Below, piece after piece: positions 43,395 to 53,729 of a DNA stretch of 64,000 nucleotides (position 1 is its first letter; the number at the start of each line of letters is the position of its first letter). The notes beneath the pieces were generated by a model. It was not told the DNA's origin. It ran no database searches and saw only the letters and a program-made list of their open reading frames with translations. The stretch comes from Maribacter sp. Lineage in GTDB: Bacteria > Bacteroidota > Bacteroidia > Flavobacteriales > Flavobacteriaceae. The stretch lies in the NCBI GenBank assembly GCA_020629285.1, contig JAHDDP010000007.1, positions 230,217-294,216 on the forward strand, written 5' to 3'. A program made the translations under genes and the position numbers.

Positions 43395-43432
43395 AAAAAA
43401 GCCTTTAACGAGTTCGTTAAAGGCTTTTTTTA
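43395..43432 (+). terminator. Strong terminator after the peptide gene
   Basis: AAAAAAGCCTTTAACG (43395-43410) pairs with CGTTAAAGGCTTTTTT (43415-43430), a 16-bp perfect stem with an AGTT loop and T-run. It separates the peptide gene from the kinase gene that starts 36 bases later. Confidence 0.92.
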
Positions 43433-43467
43433 TACCTTGGTTTTTTCATACCCTTAAAATCATTTTT

Positions 43468-45534
43468 TTGAACAAACCTCATTTTTTCATAATACTACTT
43501 CTATTACAATGCTTTAGTTGTTCAAAAAAAGAACCCGCTAAGTCTGTACAAGAAACTACAAACTCTAAAGACAGTATCTCTATCTGGATAGCTGAAAGTA
43601 ATAATACCAAAACTACTGAAGAACAAAAATTAGCGCTACAATTAAAAGCTTTTAACCTAGCGGAAAGTACAAACAACGATTCCTTAAAAGCATTATATTT
43701 CTCTAAACTATCGATTGACCAAAATTTTATTACCGATAGCTTACTTTACCGTAAAGTAAATAAAAATGCCATTTCCGTAAATACCAGGATTAATGATTCT
43801 GTGGGAGTAGCAAACGCTTACTGGGATTTGGGAGCTTTCTTAAACAAAAGAACTATAAAGGATAGTGCATTTTTTTATTACGGAGAAGCACTAGATATAT
43901 TTGAAACTAATGAAGATAAATATAGTGCTGGGCAATTGCATTTGAATATGGCGGTCATTCAGATGAAAATCAAAGATTATATAGGTAGCGAAGCAAATAC
44001 CATAAAAGCTATTGAACATTTTAAATCAATTAAGAACGATATTAAATTATCTAATTGTTACAATATTTTAGGTATCGTTTTAAATGATTTAAAAGAGTAT
44101 GATAAATCACTTTCTTATTACAAAGAATCATTATTTTATTTAAAAAAAACTTCTAATTCAAAAATTGAAGAAGCTAGTCTAATTAATAACATTGGAGTTA
44201 CCTATAGGAACAACAAACAGTATCCACAAGCAATTGAAAATTTTGAGAAAGTTTTAAGCACAAATAACTTATATACCAAGAGCCCAGGTCTATATGCTAA
44301 AGCAATAAGTAATCTTGCTACTGCAAAATTATATAGTAAAGACACCGTAAACGTTGAACATTTATTAATTAAAGCTATTAAAATAAAAGAAAAATTAGAT
44401 GATATCGGTAGTTTGGCGTCGAGCTACCATAGTTATGCTGAATATAAGGCTTATGCCAGAGATACATTAATGGCAATTAGCAAGGCTAAATTGGCAGAAG
44501 AATTATCAATTGCAGGTAATTCAAATGAGCAGCTTTTAAAAACATGGCAATATTTAGCGATTTTAGATAAGCAACATGCTTCTGACTATTTCCAAAAATT
44601 CACAAAACTTAACGATAGCCTACAAATTGCAGAACGTAAACAATTGAACAAATTTGCCCGTATAAGTTTTGAAACTGATGAATTTATTGCCGAAAATATT
44701 GAGCTTGAAAGTGAAAAAGAAACGCTTTCAAAACAAAAACAAATTTGGATCGGCATTGCTACAGGATTCTTTTTACTTGGTTTATCTATCTATATTATAA
44801 TTAACCAACGCGCAAAAAACCAAAAACTTAAATTTGATCAGCAACAACAGGCGAACAACCAAGAGATATTCAATCTAATGTTAATGCAGAAGCAAAAGGT
44901 TGATGAAGTTAAGCGTTTAGAGCAAAAGCGAATTTCAGAAGAATTACATGATGGGGTTCTAGGTAAAATGCTTGGCGCTCGTATGATTCTTACCGGTTTA
45001 AACAAGCGCGCAACAGACGAAGCAATTCAAGAAAAATCTAAAGCACTTGGGTCTTTACAAGAAATTGAGAATGAAATTAGGTCTATCTCTCACGAATTGA
45101 GTCATAGTGCATATCAAAAAATAAATAATTTTACAGATTCTGTAGAAACACTTCTTGACAGTAACAAGATTCAGAAAATCAAAACTATCTTTAATTATAA
45201 TGAAGATGAAAACTGGGATAGCCTAGATGGTGAAATTAAAATTAACGTATATCGCATTATTCAAGAAACCTTTCAAAATGCCATAAAACATTCTAAGTGC
45301 TCATACTTTGAGGTTACTTTTTATAGAAATGATGTTGATTTTAAAGTTATTATGAGCGATAACGGAATTGGATATAACGTTAACAAAGGAAAAAAAGGAA
45401 TTGGTATTAGAAATGTAACCTCTAGAATAGACAAGTTAAACGGCACCTTACATATAGATTCCGCTAAAGGGCAAGGAACAACTATTTCTTTGAATATTCC
45501 AATTAAAGTTAATATTAAAAAAAATGAGAAATAA
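43468..45534 (+). CDS. Two-component sensor histidine kinase with TPR sensor domain
   Basis: The 688-residue protein starts with TTG and a signal sequence with a lipobox-like end (LLLLQCFSCSKK). Residues about 90-400 are TPR repeats (VGVANAYWDLGAFLNKRTIKDSAFFYYGEAL, KLSNCYNILGIVLNDLKEYDKSLSYYKES), followed by a coiled-coil and a membrane helix (about 426-446). The kinase is of the HisKA_3/NarL type: phosphohistidine His-494 in RISEELHDGVLGK, N-box Glu-600 to Asn-604 and GIG motifs at about 631-645. The TPRs lie outside the cytoplasm and probably sense a peptide or protein; the CxxC peptide gene just upstream is a tempting candidate. The response regulator follows 45 bases later. Confidence 0.88.
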   Translation: MNKPHFFIILLLLQCFSCSKKEPAKSVQETTNSKDSISIWIAESNNTKTTEEQKLALQLKAFNLAESTNNDSLKALYFSKLSIDQNFITDSLLYRKVNKNAISVNTRINDSVGVANAYWDLGAFLNKRTIKDSAFFYYGEALDIFETNEDKYSAGQLHLNMAVIQMKIKDYIGSEANTIKAIEHFKSIKNDIKLSNCYNILGIVLNDLKEYDKSLSYYKESLFYLKKTSNSKIEEASLINNIGVTYRNNKQYPQAIENFEKVLSTNNLYTKSPGLYAKAISNLATAKLYSKDTVNVEHLLIKAIKIKEKLDDIGSLASSYHSYAEYKAYARDTLMAISKAKLAEELSIAGNSNEQLLKTWQYLAILDKQHASDYFQKFTKLNDSLQIAERKQLNKFARISFETDEFIAENIELESEKETLSKQKQIWIGIATGFFLLGLSIYIIINQRAKNQKLKFDQQQQANNQEIFNLMLMQKQKVDEVKRLEQKRISEELHDGVLGKMLGARMILTGLNKRATDEAIQEKSKALGSLQEIENEIRSISHELSHSAYQKINNFTDSVETLLDSNKIQKIKTIFNYNEDENWDSLDGEIKINVYRIIQETFQNAIKHSKCSYFEVTFYRNDVDFKVIMSDNGIGYNVNKGKKGIGIRNVTSRIDKLNGTLHIDSAKGQGTTISLNIPIKVNIKKNEK

Positions 45535-45579
45535 TAATACGTAATTTTATAACGTTAATTAAGAATAGAAGCTTACACT

Positions 45580-46248
45580 ATGGACACTATAAGAATTTTA
45601 GCGGTAGATGATCACGAAATGACAGCGCTTGGATATAAATATATCTTAGAAGATTCTGATTTTAAAAATTTTAACGTTAAAGTAGAAATTGCAACTAATT
45701 TTGAAAAGGGTAAGGCTAAGATAGAAAGCTCTAAACGCGCAGTGCCTTATGATATTATTCTTTTGGATATTCAATTATTCTCACCAGAATCAAAAGACCC
45801 TAGAACCGGTATTGACCTAGGAATGGTCGCAAGAGCAGAAGTACCTAAATCTAAAGTGGTATTTATGTCTTCTTATAGTGATAATTATAGAATCAATAAT
45901 ATTTTTAAAACCGTAAACCCAGATGGGTATATGGTAAAGTCAGAAATTGATGAAATGTCGCTCAAAACAATGGTAGAGACCATTGTGGGTGAATCTCCTT
46001 ATTACACCGCTAGTGCGCTATCTGCCATACGTCGTAGAATGTCTACAAATATCGTTATAGATGAGCAAGACCAAAAAATACTTTACCACCTTTCTCAAGG
46101 TATCCACACTAGAGATATAGCACCGTTAATAGGTTCAGCGAATACGACGGTAGAGTCAAGAAAAAGACAGCTTAAAGCTCTGTTCGATGTAAAAAACGGT
46201 AATGACCTGGCGCTCATAAACGAAGCAAAAACCAGAGGTTTCCTGTAA
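45580..46248 (+). CDS. LuxR/NarL-type response regulator
   Basis: A 222-residue protein. The receiver domain has acidic pair Asp-10/11 (AVDDHE), phosphoacceptor Asp-64 (DIILLDIQLF) and conserved Ser/Lys region (VVFMSSYSDN, GYMVKSEIDE). The C-terminal about 65 residues form a helix-turn-helix (LYHLSQGIHTRDIAPLIGSANTTVESRKRQLKALF) related to the LuxR/GerE type, though weakly conserved. It is the partner of the HisKA_3 kinase upstream. Target genes are not known; the LytTR regulator or the downstream unknown gene are candidates. Confidence 0.86.
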   Translation: MDTIRILAVDDHEMTALGYKYILEDSDFKNFNVKVEIATNFEKGKAKIESSKRAVPYDIILLDIQLFSPESKDPRTGIDLGMVARAEVPKSKVVFMSSYSDNYRINNIFKTVNPDGYMVKSEIDEMSLKTMVETIVGESPYYTASALSAIRRRMSTNIVIDEQDQKILYHLSQGIHTRDIAPLIGSANTTVESRKRQLKALFDVKNGNDLALINEAKTRGFL

Positions 46249-46401
46249 CGATGAAATATATACACATCTGATAATCAGTAATTTAAAAATTAATTTTAAA
46301 TTTTATCAGTATATCCTCCATAATTCTAAGGTTTTCCTAGGTAAGATTATAAAGAGAGAAAAGTATCTTTATACTATAGAATGCTATAAATTTCCACCTA
46401 T

Positions 46402-47040
46402 ATGCCTTTTAATTACGAAAATTTTATCAATAATTCTAAATTAGAATTTACAAAGAAAATTGCCGGTATAGATGATTTTCTTTCCGATATTGGTTTTTAT
46501 TACTTTTCTGATGTAAAGCTGAACAATAAGCATATCACTTTTAATTCTATTAGTTTAGTTTTGGAAGTATCATGTAATTTAGACTTACTTGAACTACTAT
46601 CACACTTTAATACAGGTAGATGGGGTAATAGTGGTACAGAAGAATCTCCATTACAACATGCATTAGATGTTTTAGATTTAAAAAACAAGTACTCCATAGA
46701 TATTGAAGAACTTACCTTTTTTTTAAATGATACCAGTATTGTTATTAAGCGTATTTACGACAGAAGTATACCAAGACAATTAAATGATATTTTAAAGCAA
46801 ATTGCATTTAACTATGTTTTTTTAACAAGAGGTCTTACTCAAAAACCATATGAAATCTTTGTTCCAATATTCGAAGATATTATCGAGAATATAGATGCAA
46901 ATGAAGAACCAACTAATACCGCTCCAAAATCATATTCTGAATTCTGGGGAATCTACCTTGACAAGGAAGACGAAGCATCTATTTACGATGTTCATAAAAA
47001 TACTTACGTAAGAGGAGATTTAGAGTTTTTATCGGAATAA
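46402..47040 (+). CDS. Hypothetical protein downstream of the two-component system
   Basis: Unrecognised. The 212-residue protein has no signal peptide or membrane segment. Its sequence has mixed helix/strand character with acidic stretches (FFLNDTSIVIKRIYDRS, IFEDIIENIDANEEPTNTAP) and ends DLEFLSE. It lies 150 bases after the response regulator gene, in the same direction, and its stop codon is embedded in a terminator hairpin. Possible regulon member, not proven. Confidence 0.5.
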   Translation: MPFNYENFINNSKLEFTKKIAGIDDFLSDIGFYYFSDVKLNNKHITFNSISLVLEVSCNLDLLELLSHFNTGRWGNSGTEESPLQHALDVLDLKNKYSIDIEELTFFLNDTSIVIKRIYDRSIPRQLNDILKQIAFNYVFLTRGLTQKPYEIFVPIFEDIIENIDANEEPTNTAPKSYSEFWGIYLDKEDEASIYDVHKNTYVRGDLEFLSE

Positions 47041-47060
47041 AAACTCTAAGTCTTTTTTTA
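47020..47060 (+). terminator. Terminator overlapping the end of the coding region
   Basis: TTAGAGTTTTTAT (47020-47032) pairs perfectly with ATAAAAACTCTAA (47037-47049) around CGGA, followed by T7 at 47052-47058. The stop codon TAA (47038-47040) lies inside the right arm. Confidence 0.75.
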
Positions 47061-47068
47061 ATTTTTAA

Positions 47069-48343
47069 TTAAGCATTAAAAATTGGTCTAGTATTCATCA
47101 TTGCATTTACTTTAGACCTTACTTCTTTTATAATAGCTTCATTTTCAGGATTTGAAATTACCTGATCAATTAAATCTACCACTTTTTCCATATCGCTTTC
47201 CAATAAACCCCTAGTGGTAATTGCTGCAGTTCCAAAACGAATACCAGAAGTTACGAATGGCGATTTATCATCAAATGGAACCATATTTTTGTTCGCTGTA
47301 ATATCTGCTAAAACCAAAGCCTTCTCTGCATCTTTACCTGAAATATCTTTATTTCTAAGATCAATTAGCATCATATGATTATCAGTACCATCAGAAATGA
47401 TATTATAACCACGCGCTACAAAAGATTTAGCCATTGCATCGGCGTTTTTCTTTACCTGAGCTATATATGTAGCATATGAATCTGTCAATGCCTCACCAAA
47501 AGCAATTGCTTTACCAGCAATAACATGCTCTAAAGGACCGCCTTGATTTCCTGGAAAAACAGCCAAGTCCAATAAAGCGGACATTTTTCTTAAGTTTCCA
47601 TTTTTCAATTTTATCCCAAATGGATTTTCAAAATCCTTGCCCATCAATATCAGTCCACCTCTAGGTCCCCTCAATGTTTTATGGGTAGTTGTAGTTACAA
47701 TATGACAATGAGGAATTGGGTTATTTAAAAGGCCCTTCGCAATCAATCCTGCTGGGTGAGAAATATCGGCAAGAAGTATAGCATTTACACTATCAGCAAT
47801 CTTACGAAAACGCTCAAAATCCATATCTCTAGAATATGCAGATGCACCGGCGATTATTAATTTTGGCTGCTCTTTTGTGGCTACTTCTTGAATTTTATCA
47901 TAATCCAATCTTCCTGTTTCTTTATCTACACCATAAAATACCGGAGTATACAATCTACCTGAAAAGTTTACAGGAGAGCCATGTGTAAGGTGACCACCAT
48001 GAGATAGATCAAAACCTAAAATTTTGTCTCCTGGCTTTAAACATGCATGATACACAGCTGCATTTGCCTGAGAGCCTGAATGCGGTTGCACATTGGCATA
48101 TGCTGCACCAAAAAGCTCCTTTGCCCTATCTATTGCTAATTGCTCTACTTTATCTACTACTTCACACCCACCGTAATATCTTTTTCCAGGGTAACCTTCG
48201 GCATATTTATTTGTAAGTACAGAGCCTTGCGCCTCCATTACTTGCGGACTAGTAAAATTTTCAGAGGCAATCAATTCAATTCCGTTGATTTGACGTTGCT
48301 TCTCTTCTTCAATAAGATCAAAAATTGTGGTATCGCGTTGCAT
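47069..48343 (-). CDS. glyA: Serine hydroxymethyltransferase
   Basis: The 424-residue PLP enzyme shows [43 protein letters not shown] near its start and the PLP-binding lysine in [16 protein letters not shown], plus [15 protein letters not shown]. It interconverts serine and glycine while forming 5,10-methylene-tetrahydrofolate, the cofactor also used by PanB in this window. Single gene with a TATTTTTG promoter element upstream. Confidence 0.96.
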   Translation of the reverse strand: MQRDTTIFDLIEEEKQRQINGIELIASENFTSPQVMEAQGSVLTNKYAEGYPGKRYYGGCEVVDKVEQLAIDRAKELFGAAYANVQPHSGSQANAAVYHACLKPGDKILGFDLSHGGHLTHGSPVNFSGRLYTPVFYGVDKETGRLDYDKIQEVATKEQPKLIIAGASAYSRDMDFERFRKIADSVNAILLADISHPAGLIAKGLLNNPIPHCHIVTTTTHKTLRGPRGGLILMGKDFENPFGIKLKNGNLRKMSALLDLAVFPGNQGGPLEHVIAGKAIAFGEALTDSYATYIAQVKKNADAMAKSFVARGYNIISDGTDNHMMLIDLRNKDISGKDAEKALVLADITANKNMVPFDDKSPFVTSGIRFGTAAITTRGLLESDMEKVVDLIDQVISNPENEAIIKEVRSKVNAMMNTRPIFNA

Positions 48344-48368
48344 GGTACTTTATCTTTTAAATAAGTAA

Positions 48369-48376
48369 CAAAAATA
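48369..48376 (-). promoter_or_regulatory. -7 element of glyA (TATTTTTG)
   Basis: Exact TAnnTTTG match on the minus strand, 25 bases before the glyA ATG. The rest of the 248-base gap to the lipoprotein gene is AT-rich and holds no recognisable gene or repeat. Confidence 0.5.
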
Positions 48377-48591
48377 CAAATAGCGTAAGTAATGAAATAT
48401 AAAAAAGAGTACAATCACATAACTTTTTTATCAAAATAAGTTAATAACTATCCATTGGTAAGATGCTTACAATCTACTTACCTCTAGTAATTCATCGAAA
48501 ATATACTATACTTAATCGCTTTGCGTTTAACAATAACACTTTTATGGCATGGCTGTTGAATAGTTATTATAAATTCTAAAAAATAATAGAT

Positions 48592-49776
48592 ATGAAAAAA
48601 TTTCTACTATTTAGTTTGATCGGACTACTACTTGCATGTAGTGGTGTTAAAAAAACACAAGAGGCTCTTAACTCTGGCAATTATGAAACCGCCATTAACA
48701 AAGCGGTAATGAATATTGCAGAAAATAAGACCAAAAAAAGCAATCAGCAATACATTATTCTTTTAGAAGAAGGATATAAAAAAAATACTGAGAGGGAGCT
48801 GCAGCATATTAAATTTTTAAAAAAAGATGGCAATGCGACAAACTATGAGGAAATATATAACAGTTACAATAGATTAAAATCTATTCAAGAGCGTATTCGC
48901 CCTCTACTGCCTTTACATATACAAGACGAAAACAGAAAAGCAAATTTCATTTTCAAAAATTACGATGATGATTTGCTGGCCGCTAAAGCTGAGTTATCTG
49001 AATTTTTATATTCAAATGCCACTGCTTTACTTAAAGACGCAAACTATAAATCCGATTTTAGAAAAGCTTATAACGATTTAAATTATTTAGATGAAATCAG
49101 CCCTAATTACAAAGACGTAAAGGTCAAAGTAGACGAAGCGTATTTAAAAGGACTAGATTACGTTATCGTTAACATGACGAATAATACAGATCAGATTATA
49201 CCAAAAAGGCTAGAAGATGAATTATTAAATTTAAATACTTACGGATTAAATTCTAATTGGACAGAATACCACACCAATAGAATACAAAATCAATTGTATG
49301 ACTACCAAATGGAAGTGTCTTTTCAAGATATCAATATTTCTCCCGAACAAATTAGAGAGAAGCAAATTAGTAAGGAAAGACAAATTAAAGATGGTTACAC
49401 CTTTGTTGAAGATCGTAATGGTAATGTAGTAACAGACAGTCTTGGCAACAGCATAAAGGTCGATAAGTTTAAAACCGTTAGATGTGATTTCTATCAATTT
49501 ACACAGTTTAAGAGCGCCGAGGTAACGGGTGTAGTTAGTTTTATTGATTTAAAAAAGCAACAGAAAGTAAATCAATACCCTCTTTCAAGTCAATTTGTAT
49601 TCGAGCATGTTTATGCAAATTATGATGGGGATAAAAGAGCGCTAGATAATGACTTAGTATCTCTTTTACAACTTGCAAGGGTGCCATTCCCCAGCAACGA
49701 ACAAATGGTCTATGATGCAGGAGAAGATTTAAAGAATAATCTTAAGACCATATTGAATACACAACGTTTCAACTAG
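48592..49776 (+). CDS. Conserved hypothetical lipoprotein
   Basis: The 394-residue protein begins MKKFLLFSLIGLLLAC, a lipoprotein signal. It starts with TPR-like helices (KKTQEALNSGNYETAINKAVMNIA, QQYIILLEEGYKKNTERELQHIKFL) and continues into a charged region with a beta segment (VRCDFYQFTQFKSAEVTGVVSFIDLKKQQKVNQYPLSSQFVFEH). No catalytic motif. It seems a Bacteroidota-type envelope lipoprotein of unknown function, transcribed alone and terminated by a hairpin shared with ytxJ. Confidence 0.65.
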   Translation: MKKFLLFSLIGLLLACSGVKKTQEALNSGNYETAINKAVMNIAENKTKKSNQQYIILLEEGYKKNTERELQHIKFLKKDGNATNYEEIYNSYNRLKSIQERIRPLLPLHIQDENRKANFIFKNYDDDLLAAKAELSEFLYSNATALLKDANYKSDFRKAYNDLNYLDEISPNYKDVKVKVDEAYLKGLDYVIVNMTNNTDQIIPKRLEDELLNLNTYGLNSNWTEYHTNRIQNQLYDYQMEVSFQDINISPEQIREKQISKERQIKDGYTFVEDRNGNVVTDSLGNSIKVDKFKTVRCDFYQFTQFKSAEVTGVVSFIDLKKQQKVNQYPLSSQFVFEHVYANYDGDKRALDNDLVSLLQLARVPFPSNEQMVYDAGEDLKNNLKTILNTQRFN

Positions 49777-49808
49777 TAAAAAAGCCCCGTATTAACGGGG
49801 CTTTTTTT
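49776..49808. terminator. Bidirectional terminator between the lipoprotein and ytxJ genes
   Basis: AAAAAGCCCCGT (49779-49790) pairs with ACGGGGCTTTTT (49795-49806) around ATTA, with T and A runs on both sides. It begins directly at the stop codon of the lipoprotein gene and ends at the stop of ytxJ. Confidence 0.92.
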
Positions 49809-50202
49809 ATACATATTGTTCTAGCTTAATATCTGATATCGCCCCATGCGAATCATGAATGACCACTACCCCATTCTTAATAATTAAAAGTTGAGGAGAT
49901 TGATGCATCACTCCAAATTCTGAAGCTACTGCATTAGAAACATCCCTATTCGCCAACAAATCTAAGAAGTAAAGATCCATTTGCCCATCTTCCAAACCAT
50001 AATTGCTTTTAAACATATTTAAAACCATTCTACTGATTCCACAAGATGTGGAGTGCTTAAATATTACCTGAGGTCTACCTTTAGAGGCTATTTTGATATT
50101 ATTTAGTTGATCTACAGTATTAAGAGGTATCCAAGGAATTTCAGATGAACTTTCTCCATCACCACTCTTTGAACCACCAAATAAACCACCAAATATTCCC
50201 AT
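49807..50202 (-). CDS. ytxJ: Bacillithiol system redox-active protein YtxJ
   Basis: A 131-residue thioredoxin-fold protein with a monothiol site STSCGISRMVL (TSCGIS motif) and cis-Pro region HQSPQLLIIKNG. This matches YtxJ, a monothiol bacilliredoxin-like protein linked to bacillithiol redox balance in Firmicutes and several Bacteroidota. The N-terminus MGIFGGLFGGSKSGDGESSS is a Gly/Ser-rich extension typical of the flavobacterial form. Presence implies that the cell uses bacillithiol rather than only glutathione. Transcribed away from clpB. Confidence 0.82.
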   Translation of the reverse strand: MGIFGGLFGGSKSGDGESSSEIPWIPLNTVDQLNNIKIASKGRPQVIFKHSTSCGISRMVLNMFKSNYGLEDGQMDLYFLDLLANRDVSNAVASEFGVMHQSPQLLIIKNGVVVIHDSHGAISDIKLEQYV

Positions 50203-50360
50203 AAAATTCTTAATTTAATATTGTCTTTTCAACAAACAGCAACTGACTAATTGTCATTCATTTTTTATAATCAACAGCCATTTTGTCTTATAGATACTAT
50301 TGGTAAGGTTGTTGACTATTTCATATCAAAAGTATTACAAATAACATAAACCGAAAGAAA

Positions 50361-52961
50361 ATGAATATAAATAATTTCACTATAAAATCACAAGAGGCTA
50401 TTCAACAATCCCAGCTGATTGCCCAAAATCAAGGACATCAGCAAATTGAGAACGAACATATATTTAAAGCCCTTACTGAAGTTGAAGAAAATGTGATGCC
50501 CTTTTTAATTAAAAAATTGGGAATTAACTTTTCTTTGGTTCAACAAATCATTGAAAAAGAGTTAGCTAGCTTTCCTAAAGTTGAAGGTGGCGATATTCAA
50601 TTTTCAAGAGAAGCCGGTAAAACTTTAAACGAGGCAAGTATCATCGCCAAAAATATGGAAGATGAATATGTTTCTATAGAACACCTCCTTCTAGCTATTT
50701 TAAAATCTAAAAGTAAAATAGCCCAAATTTTAAAAGATCAAGGAGCAACAGAGAAGCATCTTATTGCTGCTATTAGCGAATTGCGAAACGGAGAGAAAGT
50801 TACTTCTCAAAGTGCCGAAGATAGCTACAACTCACTAAAAAAGTACGCCAAAAACTTAAATGAACTTGCTGATAGCGGTAAACTAGATCCGGTTATTGGT
50901 CGTGATGAGGAAATTCGTAGAATCCTTCAGATTCTATCGAGACGTACAAAAAACAATCCTATTCTTGTTGGTGAGCCAGGTGTTGGTAAAACCGCTATTG
51001 TAGAGGGTTTGGCACATAGAATAATTCAAGGAGATATTCCCGAAAATCTAAAGGATAAAGTAATTTACTCCCTAGATATGGGCGCCTTAATTGCAGGTGC
51101 CAAATACAAAGGGGAATTTGAAGAACGTTTAAAAGCAGTTATAAAAGAAGTTGTGAGTGCAGATGGTGATATCATCTTATTTATTGATGAGATACATACA
51201 CTAGTTGGTGCAGGTGGCGGTCAAGGAGCCATGGATGCTGCAAATATTCTTAAACCAGCGCTAGCAAGAGGTGAGCTGAGATCCATTGGTGCAACGACAT
51301 TAGATGAATACCAAAAGTATTTTGAGAAAGATAAAGCCCTAGAAAGAAGGTTTCAAAAAGTTGTCGTAGACCAGCCAGATACCGAAAGCGCAATTTCGAT
51401 TCTTAGAGGTATTAAAGAGAAATATGAAGCACACCATAAGGTTCGCATTAAAGATGAGGCGGTTATTTCTGCAGTAGAACTATCGCAACGATATATTACA
51501 AATAGATTTTTGCCGGATAAGGCTATTGATCTTATGGACGAGGCGGCTTCTAAACTTAGAATGGAAATTAATTCTAAACCTGAAGAATTAGATGTTCTGG
51601 ATCGTAAGATTATGCAGATTGAAATTGAAATCGAAGCGATCAAACGCGAGAACGATAAGCAAAAATTAAAGATATTAAATCTAGATTTAGCAAATATAAA
51701 GGAAGAACGAAACGAAATTTTTGCTCAATGGGAAAGTGAAAAATCGGTTGTTGACAATATTCAGCAGACAAAATTGGATATTGAGAATTTTAAAGCCGAA
51801 GCCGAACGTGCCGAAAGAAATGGTGATTATGGAAAAGTAGCGGAAATCAGATACGGTAAAATTAAAGAAGCACAGGAAAACCTGACTAGATTACAAGATG
51901 ATCTTGCCGAGCAGCAACATGCTGGAACCCTGATTAAAGAAGAGGTTACCAGTGATGATATCGCTGAAGTAGTCGCAAAATGGACAGGTATACCAGTCAC
52001 TAAAATGTTACAAAGCGAACGCGAAAAATTATTAAAGCTTGAAGAAGTGCTTCATAAACGCGTAGTTGGTCAAGAAGAAGCTATTGAAGCGGTTTCTGAT
52101 GCTATACGAAGAAGTAGAGCCGGTTTGCAAGACTCTAAAAAACCTATTGGTTCGTTTCTTTTCCTAGGAACAACAGGTGTTGGTAAAACAGAGTTGGCAA
52201 AAACATTGGCATCTTATTTATTTGATGATGAGAATGCCATGACCAGGATAGACATGAGCGAATATCAAGAAAGACATTCGGTCAGTAGACTTGTTGGTGC
52301 ACCTCCAGGATATGTAGGTTATGATGAAGGCGGACAATTAACCGAAGCCGTGCGTAGAAGACCATATTCTGTGGTGTTGTTAGATGAAATAGAAAAAGCA
52401 CATCCAGATACGTTCAATATCTTATTACAAGTATTGGATGAAGGTAGACTGACAGATAATAAAGGTCGTGTTGCAGATTTTAAAAATACGATTATCATCA
52501 TGACCAGTAACATGGGTAGTGATATCATTCAAGATACCTTTGAAAATGCAGTAGACGTTTATAGCGCAACTGAAGCTGCCAGAGTTGAAGTCCTAGGTCT
52601 ATTAAAGAAAACTGTAAGACCTGAGTTTATAAATAGAATTGATGACATTGTCATGTTTACTCCTTTAACAAAAGACAACATCAAAGAAATTGTAAGACTT
52701 CAACTAGATAGTTTAAAGAAAATGTTAGACCATCAACAAATTACTTTAGATGCTACAGAAGAAGCTATAGATTATTTGGCAGAGAAAGGTTACGACCCGC
52801 AATTTGGCGCAAGACCTGTAAAAAGGACAATCCAAAAAGAGGTTCTGAACAATATGTCCAAAGCTTTGCTAAGCGGAGAAATTAAAGCCGATAGCGTTGT
52901 ATTACTAGACGCCTTTGAGAATGGTCTAGTTTTTAGGAATCAAGAGGAAATTACAGTCTAA
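50361..52961 (+). CDS. clpB: ATP-dependent chaperone ClpB
   Basis: An 866-residue Hsp100 disaggregase: Clp N-domain (about 1-145), first AAA+ module with Walker A GEPGVGKT and Walker [12 protein letters not shown], coiled-coil M-domain (about 400-525), second AAA+ module with Walker [22 protein letters not shown], and the C-terminal D2-small region. With DnaK it resolubilises aggregated proteins after heat stress. Single gene with a hairpin terminator; no clear heat-shock promoter is identified in the 158-base upstream gap, which contains only AT-rich sequence. Confidence 0.97.
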   Translation: MNINNFTIKSQEAIQQSQLIAQNQGHQQIENEHIFKALTEVEENVMPFLIKKLGINFSLVQQIIEKELASFPKVEGGDIQFSREAGKTLNEASIIAKNMEDEYVSIEHLLLAILKSKSKIAQILKDQGATEKHLIAAISELRNGEKVTSQSAEDSYNSLKKYAKNLNELADSGKLDPVIGRDEEIRRILQILSRRTKNNPILVGEPGVGKTAIVEGLAHRIIQGDIPENLKDKVIYSLDMGALIAGAKYKGEFEERLKAVIKEVVSADGDIILFIDEIHTLVGAGGGQGAMDAANILKPALARGELRSIGATTLDEYQKYFEKDKALERRFQKVVVDQPDTESAISILRGIKEKYEAHHKVRIKDEAVISAVELSQRYITNRFLPDKAIDLMDEAASKLRMEINSKPEELDVLDRKIMQIEIEIEAIKRENDKQKLKILNLDLANIKEERNEIFAQWESEKSVVDNIQQTKLDIENFKAEAERAERNGDYGKVAEIRYGKIKEAQENLTRLQDDLAEQQHAGTLIKEEVTSDDIAEVVAKWTGIPVTKMLQSEREKLLKLEEVLHKRVVGQEEAIEAVSDAIRRSRAGLQDSKKPIGSFLFLGTTGVGKTELAKTLASYLFDDENAMTRIDMSEYQERHSVSRLVGAPPGYVGYDEGGQLTEAVRRRPYSVVLLDEIEKAHPDTFNILLQVLDEGRLTDNKGRVADFKNTIIIMTSNMGSDIIQDTFENAVDVYSATEAARVEVLGLLKKTVRPEFINRIDDIVMFTPLTKDNIKEIVRLQLDSLKKMLDHQQITLDATEEAIDYLAEKGYDPQFGARPVKRTIQKEVLNNMSKALLSGEIKADSVVLLDAFENGLVFRNQEEITV

Positions 52962-52978
52962 ATTTTAAAAATTTGTTA

Positions 52979-53018
52979 GAAAAGCGTTCATATGAAATAT
53001 ATGAGCGCTTTTTTTTAT
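52979..53018 (+). terminator. Terminator after clpB
   Basis: AAAAGCGTTCATAT (52980-52993) pairs with ATATGAGCGCTTTT (52999-53012) with one G-U pair, followed by T residues. Confidence 0.88.
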
Positions 53019-53026
53019 GAACAATA

Positions 53027-53042
53027 TATACCATACAGTATA
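53027..53042. promoter_or_regulatory. Operator-like dyad TATAC-CATACA-GTATA upstream of the TetR gene
   Basis: TATAC (53027-53031) and GTATA (53038-53042) form an inverted repeat around a 6-base centre, 32 bases before the TetR-type start codon. Position and symmetry suit autoregulation by the TetR protein. Confidence 0.45.
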
Positions 53043-53073
53043 GATTATTTATCTTTACATAAAACAGTCTATT

Positions 53074-53667
53074 ATGTCAACCAAAGCCGAAAGAACTACC
53101 GCATTTATTATTGAGACTGTCGCACCTGTATTTAACAAACATGGGTATGTAGGTACTAGTATGAGCGATTTAACCGACGCCACCAATTTAACTAAAGGTG
53201 CACTTTACGGTAACTTCGAAAATAAAGAGGCTCTTGCCTTAGCTGCTTTTGAATACAACAGAAGTTTATTGCTTACTGGTATCGATGAGCACTTATCAAT
53301 TGAAGGTAATGCCATGGCCAAAATTGAAAATCTTCTTGACTTTTATAAAAAATATGACATTTTTACAATGAAAATGGGTGGTTGCCCTATTTTAAATGTT
53401 GGTATAGACGCTCAACACAATAACAAACTACTTGCTGCCGCAGCAAAAGAAACCATTAAGGAAATTGAGGGCAAAATAGCCTTGGTCTTCGAAAACGGCA
53501 TTAATAACGGAGAGTTTAAACTACCAGTTTCTCCACTACAGTTCTCAAAACAACTATTTACGATTATTCAAGGAGCAATTTCAATGGCTACCATTACAAA
53601 GGATCGTAAATACTTATTGAACACGGTTACGTATTTAGATGTGCTCATCAAAAGAGAACTAAAGTAA
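53074..53667 (+). CDS. TetR/AcrR family transcriptional regulator
   Basis: The 197-residue protein has an N-terminal TetR HTH (AFIIETVAPVFNKHGYVGTSMSDLTDATNLTKGALYGNFENKEALALAAFEYN) and a helical ligand domain including KMGGCPILNVGIDAQHNN, typical of the TetR_C_11-type group (LfrR/AcuR-like). It usually controls nearby efflux or detoxification genes; none lies adjacent on either side (clpB upstream, convergent PorP/SprF downstream), so only self-regulation through the dyad upstream is suggested. Confidence 0.88.
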   Translation: MSTKAERTTAFIIETVAPVFNKHGYVGTSMSDLTDATNLTKGALYGNFENKEALALAAFEYNRSLLLTGIDEHLSIEGNAMAKIENLLDFYKKYDIFTMKMGGCPILNVGIDAQHNNKLLAAAAKETIKEIEGKIALVFENGINNGEFKLPVSPLQFSKQLFTIIQGAISMATITKDRKYLLNTVTYLDVLIKRELK

Positions 53668-53729
53668 ATTTCAATACTATTCTTGACTTTCTACTAATAA
53701 ATAACATTATCTGACAACGGATAAGTTTT

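Noticed and set aside
43479..43676. Minus-strand frame at the start of the histidine kinase gene
   Set aside because: Opposite to the conserved kinase frame, no recognisable product.
46249..46401. AT-rich inverted sequence (CTGATAA...TTATCAG) after the response regulator
   Set aside because: Stem is short, AT-only and lacks a T-run, so I do not call a terminator.
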